Assembly (NCBI GenBank): GCA_022071955.1
Contig: JAJVIM010000022.1
Location: 164,243-228,242, forward strand
Direction: 5' to 3'
DNA: 64,000 bases
DNA from: Anaerolineae bacterium
GTDB lineage: Bacteria > Chloroflexota > Anaerolineae > 4572-78 > J111
Shown: one piece after another, positions 58,461 through 64,000 of the stretch
Layout: every line of letters begins with the position of its first letter
How positions within the stretch are numbered: the first letter of the stretch is position 1
Made by a program: the position numbers and the translations under genes
Notes under the pieces: model-generated
What the model was told of the DNA's origin: nothing
What the model saw: the letters and a program-made list of their open reading frames with translations, nothing else
The model's database searches: none

Positions 58461-60814
58461 GTAATTCTGGTGATTTTATCCACCTGGCGCACAAATTGAT
58501 TAACCTGGCCGGCGTAAGCGTCCAAATAATCCTGAGCTATGCGGACGGCCAAATCCCGCCGGCCGCAGGCGGCCAGCGCCTCCACGTGCGGCCGAAAATC
58601 GCGCAAACTGAGCTGCATCACCTCCTGCGCCGTGGTGATCACGCCCCACACCAGCGTCTTTTTGTCGTTGTCATCCTTGGCCGAGATAAAGCGGGTAAGC
58701 GTGCTGCCCGGGGCCACCGCCCCAACATTTGAAAAAACCTCCCGGCCTTTGAGCATATCGTTCAACAATTCAAAACGCTCCGGCACCTGTTCCAGCAGCC
58801 GTTGCAGCGGAACCGGCATGTGGGCCAGCAGTTTCATCGCGCCAACGCTCATACTTTCGCCGGCGCGGGCAATTTGTTTAGCCCGGCTCAACAACTGGCC
58901 AAAACCGGCCAGCGTCGCCAGATAATCGCGCCGCAGCCGGTCAAATTCAGCGCCGGTTTCGCCGCGCTGGCAGGCCGCCCACACGGCCTGATGCAGGCTC
59001 AGAAAATCCAGCTCGGTCAGCGGCGCTTCAAAGGTGATAGGGTACAGCCGCTCGCGGGGATCGGTGGTGCTGGCATCAAAGGGGATGACGATGGTCGGAT
59101 TGGCAGCGTGGGCCAGCGCCTCCAGCGTCGCCTGCGCTGCCGGGCGAGTGTCGTCACTGGCGAGCAGTGCTTCCAGTTCTTGCTGCAAAGCCGGCGGCGG
59201 CGAGTAGGTGAGCGCGTGAATGGCCCGCACCAGCAACAACAGATCGTTGACGGTGAGCTGGAGCGCCTCGCTGCGCTGTTTGAACAGCCGCCGCAGCCGC
59301 AGCATCGCTTTGAGATTAACGGCATCCGACTCTGCGCCCACTTCCGCGGCCAGGCGCGGCGCTTGCACCAGCGCCGTCAAATCGGCGGGCTGGGGGGAAA
59401 AAATCAAAACCTGCGGCCAGCGCTGCGGCGAATGTGCCGCCGGCGAGCTGTGCAGCCGGTTGGCCCAATGGATAGCCTCGCCGGTCATAATTTCGGCCAG
59501 CGCCGCGCCCCAGGCCCCGTCAAAAAAAATGTGCGACTGGTCAAACACCATCGTGTCGCCGGTATCAAACAGGGTTAGCGCGTGATCGCCGCGGCTGCGG
59601 GCCGACTGGCGGAGTTCGGCCAGCGGCAGCCGACGCGGGTGAGAGTCGCAGTTGAGCCAGATGGGCGCCTGCCGCAGCCGGTCGAGCTGCTCAACCAGTT
59701 CGGGGGTCAGGCTGCGGCGCAGATCGGGCCAGGCCGTCCGTTTGATGTGCGCCAGTTCGGGCAGCAACGCCGAGCCGGCGGCCGGGCAGGTGCCGTCAAA
59801 TACCGCAGCGATCATGGCCCGCACCGCCTGCGGGTCGGCCGGGCGGGTGGAACCGGGTAAACATGCCGGAATGAGATAATAACAACCCTGCCAGATCAGG
59901 CCGATGGCCGCCTGCCCCAGGGGCAGCAGCGCGCGGGTTTCGCTGTAACGACCGGGAGCCAGATAGGCCAAAATCGACATTTGGCGCTGGTAGGCCGGCA
60001 AATCTTCGGCCTCAGCCTGATCAACGCGCTGCTGCCAGTCGCTGCGGCGGGCGGCAGCGAGGCCGGCCAGCGGCTCGGCCAGAAATTGGTCAAAGGCGTG
60101 GCGGCGAACCACGGGATAGGGTTGGTGGCTGGTCAGCTCCCGGTTATACGGCCGTTGTTTCTGCCAGCGCGCGTAAAGCTGGGCGTAGCGGGCAGCGTCG
60201 GGCTGGCCGCGCATCACCTCGGCCAGCAGACGGGTGTACACCCGCTCGCGCCATTCGTTGGCCAGCAGGCTGTCGTACTGGTGCAGGCAGTAACAGGCAG
60301 CCATCACCCAGGCCGTGGCCCGATCCGCGGCGCTGAGTTGAAGCTGGCGCCGGCGCAAAAAACTGTCAAAACCGTGGGTTTCGGTGGCGTGGCGAGCCGT
60401 GTCCTCGCGCATAGCGTATTCCACGTAAAACTGCCACGTCCCCTCCGGGAAAGCCGCGGCGGGGTCTTTGCCGGCCAGTTTGAGCAGCCCCTGATAAGCG
60501 CCAATCACCGCCGCCGGTCCGGCAAAAAATGCAGCAAAAACGGCTTTGTCCAGCGTTTGCTCCGCGCCCTGAAACAACAGCCGCAGATCGCGCCGGACGG
60601 TTTGCGCCGGCAGGCGATGGTTGGGCAGGCGGGCCAGCCCGCTCAGAATCAAACCGGGGATGTTGCCCGCCGGCACCAGCCGGGCCACCTGCTCAACCAC
60701 GGCTTCCAATTCTGGCAGGGTCAAACGCGATACCTCCGGCACGGAGAGTTGGGACAACTGCGCCACGGTGCGCAGATCGGCGGCGGTTTTGAGTGAAGCC
60801 TGGGCAATGTCCAT
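58448..60814 (-). CDS. Unrecognised 788-residue protein of the STAND/kinase locus
   Basis: I do not recognise a domain with confidence. The protein is mostly helical and soluble, with no signal or membrane segment. Residues 120-150 hold FPEGTWQFYVEYAMREDTAR followed by HATETHGFD. Around 415-450 is LFDTGDTMVFDQSHIFFDG with His428; the D-x-S-H-x3-DG pattern after a strand faintly recalls the catalytic His region of choline/carnitine acyltransferases, but other signatures of that family are not clear. The ATG at 60814 is 11 bp after the STAND stop, so the genes are one operon. Its final Pro-Pro-Pro-stop lies in a G/C-rich repeat, so the C-terminus may have been reset by repeat insertion. Confidence 0.75.
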   Translation of the reverse strand: MDIAQASLKTAADLRTVAQLSQLSVPEVSRLTLPELEAVVEQVARLVPAGNIPGLILSGLARLPNHRLPAQTVRRDLRLLFQGAEQTLDKAVFAAFFAGPAAVIGAYQGLLKLAGKDPAAAFPEGTWQFYVEYAMREDTARHATETHGFDSFLRRRQLQLSAADRATAWVMAACYCLHQYDSLLANEWRERVYTRLLAEVMRGQPDAARYAQLYARWQKQRPYNRELTSHQPYPVVRRHAFDQFLAEPLAGLAAARRSDWQQRVDQAEAEDLPAYQRQMSILAYLAPGRYSETRALLPLGQAAIGLIWQGCYYLIPACLPGSTRPADPQAVRAMIAAVFDGTCPAAGSALLPELAHIKRTAWPDLRRSLTPELVEQLDRLRQAPIWLNCDSHPRRLPLAELRQSARSRGDHALTLFDTGDTMVFDQSHIFFDGAWGAALAEIMTGEAIHWANRLHSSPAAHSPQRWPQVLIFSPQPADLTALVQAPRLAAEVGAESDAVNLKAMLRLRRLFKQRSEALQLTVNDLLLLVRAIHALTYSPPPALQQELEALLASDDTRPAAQATLEALAHAANPTIVIPFDASTTDPRERLYPITFEAPLTELDFLSLHQAVWAACQRGETGAEFDRLRRDYLATLAGFGQLLSRAKQIARAGESMSVGAMKLLAHMPVPLQRLLEQVPERFELLNDMLKGREVFSNVGAVAPGSTLTRFISAKDDNDKKTLVWGVITTAQEVMQLSLRDFRPHVEALAACGRRDLAVRIAQDYLDAYAGQVNQFVRQVDKITRITPPP

Positions 60815-60825
60815 CGTCAAACCTG

Positions 60826-63800
60826 TTACCTGAGAATTGGCTCGGTGGGCAGCGTGGTATCGAGCGCCGGCGAGCGGTTGTTGTCCTCGCGGCTCTCTTC
60901 AACCCGGCAGAACGGCGGCATAAATTCATCGCCGCTGCAACTGTCGGCCAAAGCCACCAGCGACACGGTTTGCCCCTGGTTTTGGGGCGGAAACGTGACG
61001 TAACCGCTAAACGAGACCTGCTCGCCGGCCGGCAGCGGCCCGCCGGTAAAGGGATACCAGACGCTGTTTTGCCCCGGCACAGTCAGGGCCACGGCAAAAG
61101 TGCCGTTTGGCCCGGTGTACTCGGTTGAAATTTTGAAGACGCCAGCCTCGGCGCTGCCCCGATTGGTCACAGTCAGGCTTACCGGCAGCAGCACTTCGCC
61201 CTTTGAATTGGTCCGGCCGGGGTCGGTAATACTGAACCCGGTGAACACCAGATCGGGCCGCGCGAGCAGCCCAACCCCGCGCAGGGGCAATCGCTGCGGG
61301 CTGTTGACCGCGTTGCCGGCCACAATCAATTCGGCGCTGCGCAGATCGGCGGCAGTGGGGCTAAACTGGAGCGTTATCGGACAGCTATCGCCGGGCGACA
61401 GCACCAGATTGGTGCAGGCCTGTTCAAAGGCAAAATCTTTGGGCGCGCCGCCGCCCAGGCTGATACTGCCAATCACCAGTTGGCCCTGGCCGCTGTTGGT
61501 CACGGTCACCCCCTGTTCAGGACTGGCGCTGCCCAGCGGCTGCTCGCCGAAGTTCAGGCTGGCCGGGTTGAGGCTGATCACCGGATCGGCCCGGCCGGCG
61601 CCGCTGAGAAAGACACTGCGCGCGCCGTCAAAACTGTTGGAAAACACCGTCAGGTTGGCCCGGCGATTACCGTCGGCAGTCGGCCTGAACCGAACATAAA
61701 TGGTGCAGACGCCATTGGCCGGCAAACCGGGATAAATCTGGCAGTTTCCGGCGTCCATCAAAAAGTCATCGGCGTTTTCCCCCTCAAGGATAACGCTGGA
61801 TACCGACAGCAACCCGCCGCCGGTGTTCACCAGAGTTACGGTTTGAGTCCGGCTGGAATCGCCCACCCGCAGCAGGCCAAAATCAAGGTTGGTGGGATTG
61901 AGCCAGGCCACCGGAACCGGCGTGCTGGTGGGCGTGGGCGACAGGGTGGCGGTGGGCGTGGGGCTGAAGGTGGCGCTCGGCGAGGGTGTAGCCGTGGGGT
62001 TGGGCGTTGCGGTTGGGGTGACAGTGGCGGTGGATGTTGACGTGGCCGATGGCGGGGGTGTGGCGCTGGGGGACAGGGGCGCAGGCGATGGGGTCGGGCT
62101 GGCGGTGAAAGCCGGGGTAGACGTGGGAGTAAAACTCGGCAAGATGACCGGAGTCGCGGCCGGCAATTGGGGCTGGCCAACTTGCGCCACCGGCGGCGGA
62201 GCTTTGGCCCGGGAAAAGAGCGATGCCCCCGGCCCGGCGCTCCAAACCAGAAGCGCGACCAGCGCGGCCAGCAGCAACCCGGCCACGCTCAACAGCGGCC
62301 ACGGCAGGCCGGTTGCGGCGATTGGGCCGTTGGGCGCGGGCGGCGCCGGCGGCGACGATTGCGGCGGCGGGGGCGGCGGCCCCAGCAGCAAATTGAGGTT
62401 GTGGCGGGTAATTGCCGCGCCGGCCCGGTCGCCGAGCGTTTCACGCAGGCGCAGCGCCCGCCCCAGCGCAGTTTGGGCGGCAGTGGCATCGTCCAGGCAC
62501 AGGGCGCGGGTGCCAAGTTGATGCCACACCCAGGCTTTGGCCGCCCGGTCACCGAGCGCGTCGGCGGCCCGCAGCGCCGTGTGCAGCACATCCGCCCACG
62601 CGCCCCAGCGGCCGCTCAAACTGAACGCGCCTTCGATGGCCCGCGCCAGGCGCAACGCCTCCGGCCAGCGCGCCGCCGCTGCCGCCCCGGCCAAAAGCTG
62701 GCGCAGAGTGTCGGCTTGGGCCAGCAACCGCTCCGGCGAAGTTTGGCGCTCGGCCCAGCGGGTAAAATAGGCCAGCACCCGCCCGGTTAACATCGACACA
62801 TCCCAGGTAGACGGCCAATTCTCCACCAGCACGGCGGTGAGGCTGTAGCGCGGGCTGTGGCTGTGAATAATCTGGCGCTGGCGCAGCGCCTCTAAAACCG
62901 GCAGCGGATTGGGCAGGCCGGCCAGTTCGGCAATGTACTCCAGCGACAGCGGCGTGCCAGCCAGTGTGGCCAGCAGCCCCACAATCCGTCGCTCCGGGGT
63001 AGACAGGCCGGTGAGTAGCTGTCCGGCCAGCGCCTCGCGGGGCGCGTGCTGCTGCAACTTGCTGGCAATCTCAACCAGCGATACCTGCTGTTGGCGCACC
63101 AGCCCGGCGATTTGCAGCAGATGCAGCGGATGGCCTTCGAGCAGGGCGCACAGGGTTGGCGCGACGGCTTCTTCATCGGCGGTGAGGGGCCGGTCCAGCT
63201 CTCGCACCAGCAGCGCCAGCGCATCGTCTGGCGGCAGGCCGGCCAACGGCCGCGACTGGCCGGTACCCCACAACCGGCGCTCCGGCGAGGCCAGCAGAAA
63301 CGCGCACTGCGGCGCGTAATCGAGCAGCGCCTCAACCTCCGCGCGGGGCAAATCAACATCATCCAGCAGAACGAGCGCCTGCTGCTGGTTCAGCCCGTGC
63401 CGAATCTGGGCGTCGGTGGGTTTGGCGGGAATGTTGCTTTCAAAAAAGGCTTCAAAGAGGAATTGAATCAGGTCGGCCTGGGGTTGGTTTTGGGCCGGCA
63501 GGTAAATAATGCCGGCGGGACAGGCGCTGGTGGGGAGCTGATAGGCCAAGTGGCGCAGCAGTGCAGTTTTGCCCTGCCCGGCTCGGCCAAAAAATTCCAG
63601 CGGCTCGAGGGTTTGCAGGGCGGCAGCGGCAGCCTGCGACTCCGGCTGGCGGTCCAGCAGGCCGGCAAAGCGGCGCGGGCGCAGCAACACCGGCAGCGGG
63701 CGCGGCTGCCAGCTCGGCTGCTCGGCGGGCATGGCAATGTTGACCACGCCCCCATGCACCGAGCCAATCTGCACCACGTATTTGCCAATGGCTACCTGAC

Positions 63801-63861
63801 CACTGTTTTCTTGAATGTTAACGGTTGCCTCTGCGGCTTGATCCAATTGTATTGCGGCCAT
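60826..63861 (-). CDS. Transmembrane STAND (NB-ARC-like) NTPase with extracellular ASH and CARDB domains
   Basis: 1011 residues. Residues 19-42 hold the NSGQVAIGKYVVQIGSV motif. The NTPase has Walker A GRAGQGKT at 92-99, Walker B LVLLDD at 163-168 and a GHPL motif near 245, then a winged-helix and helical repeats to about 490. One membrane helix lies at about 518-545. A Ser/Thr/Pro-rich stalk (about 546-650) leads to two ASH-type beta domains (LNPTNLDFGLLRVGD, LNPASLNFGEQPLGS) and a CARDB-like domain (DLVFTGFSITDPG). The NTPase should face the cytoplasm and the beta domains the outside. ATG 63861 has GGGGGA 7 nt upstream. It is the first gene of the locus; the 139 bp upstream to the window end show no clear promoter. 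Confidence 0.9.
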   Translation of the reverse strand: MAAIQLDQAAEATVNIQENSGQVAIGKYVVQIGSVHGGVVNIAMPAEQPSWQPRPLPVLLRPRRFAGLLDRQPESQAAAAALQTLEPLEFFGRAGQGKTALLRHLAYQLPTSACPAGIIYLPAQNQPQADLIQFLFEAFFESNIPAKPTDAQIRHGLNQQQALVLLDDVDLPRAEVEALLDYAPQCAFLLASPERRLWGTGQSRPLAGLPPDDALALLVRELDRPLTADEEAVAPTLCALLEGHPLHLLQIAGLVRQQQVSLVEIASKLQQHAPREALAGQLLTGLSTPERRIVGLLATLAGTPLSLEYIAELAGLPNPLPVLEALRQRQIIHSHSPRYSLTAVLVENWPSTWDVSMLTGRVLAYFTRWAERQTSPERLLAQADTLRQLLAGAAAAARWPEALRLARAIEGAFSLSGRWGAWADVLHTALRAADALGDRAAKAWVWHQLGTRALCLDDATAAQTALGRALRLRETLGDRAGAAITRHNLNLLLGPPPPPPQSSPPAPPAPNGPIAATGLPWPLLSVAGLLLAALVALLVWSAGPGASLFSRAKAPPPVAQVGQPQLPAATPVILPSFTPTSTPAFTASPTPSPAPLSPSATPPPSATSTSTATVTPTATPNPTATPSPSATFSPTPTATLSPTPTSTPVPVAWLNPTNLDFGLLRVGDSSRTQTVTLVNTGGGLLSVSSVILEGENADDFLMDAGNCQIYPGLPANGVCTIYVRFRPTADGNRRANLTVFSNSFDGARSVFLSGAGRADPVISLNPASLNFGEQPLGSASPEQGVTVTNSGQGQLVIGSISLGGGAPKDFAFEQACTNLVLSPGDSCPITLQFSPTAADLRSAELIVAGNAVNSPQRLPLRGVGLLARPDLVFTGFSITDPGRTNSKGEVLLPVSLTVTNRGSAEAGVFKISTEYTGPNGTFAVALTVPGQNSVWYPFTGGPLPAGEQVSFSGYVTFPPQNQGQTVSLVALADSCSGDEFMPPFCRVEESREDNNRSPALDTTLPTEPILR

Positions 63862-64000
63862 CTCAATTCCCCCCACTGCACGAGATGGGCCAAAGGCCCC
63901 ATAGCCTGAAAAACACCTGTGTCTATCATCATAACAGGGTTTCTTTAACAGTTCAATGGGAAATGAGGGGGGCTACCTGACATGTCGGGGCGGGGCGCTC

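Overview
The window is about 64 kb of GC-rich, densely coded bacterial DNA with short intergenic gaps. Nothing in it is a direct taxonomic marker. The gene mix suggests a Chloroflexota bacterium, probably Anaerolineae- or Caldilineae-like. That mix includes BTAD/AAA/TPR regulators, zinc-ribbon NHL proteins, Thr-Pro-rich lipoproteins, STAND receptors with extracellular Ig-like domains, large hybrid kinases, and many G/C-rich palindromic intergenic repeats. This assignment is an inference. I see no rRNA, tRNA, CRISPR array, prophage or intact insertion sequence.

Layout. 1-2.2 kb: a YesM/YesN-type two-component pair, with the kinase cut by the window edge. 2.3-8.9 kb: a PfkB-kinase relic and a DeoC-like aldolase on the plus strand, convergent with a complete histidine-degradation operon (hutU-hutH-hutG-hutI). 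8.9-13.3 kb: a repeat-rich spacer with a histidine-kinase relic, then a cytidylate-kinase-like gene followed by a proton-pumping pyrophosphatase (hppA), preceded by a structured leader. 13.3-19.2 kb: an MFS exporter, envelope lipoproteins and a zinc-ribbon/NHL membrane protein. 19.3-24.4 kb: a SARP/STAND/TPR regulator and two glycosyltransferases. 24.5-30.1 kb: a PAS/GAF sensor kinase, a single-domain receiver and a large hybrid kinase.

30.4-40.5 kb is an amino-acid island. It holds an ornithine-cyclodeaminase-family enzyme, an FGE-like lipoprotein, an ABC amino-acid importer whose binding protein carries a LysM-like domain, a LarA-type nickel-pincer racemase and a class III aminotransferase. 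A polyamine operon follows: speD, a divergent speD paralogue and speE. 40.6-45.7 kb is a lactate/pyruvate node: a YdiJ-type FAD/Fe-S D-2-hydroxyacid dehydrogenase, L-lactate dehydrogenase and an LrgA/LrgB pair.

45.7-54.9 kb is a chemosensory operon on the minus strand: CheW, CheR-TPR, MCP, CheW, CheA-REC, CheB and a REC-histidine kinase. Its gene content matches Wsp-type systems, but the output protein is a REC-kinase instead of a diguanylate cyclase. After a two-ACT-domain regulator, 55.6-63.9 kb holds the most novel-looking locus. It comprises a STAND NTPase with one membrane segment and extracellular ASH/CARDB domains, an unrecognised 788-residue protein, and a tandem double Ser/Thr kinase with an EAD-like domain. 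The STAND protein and the kinase share a nearly identical motif of about 25 residues, suggesting that they assemble into one transmembrane signalling or conflict system.
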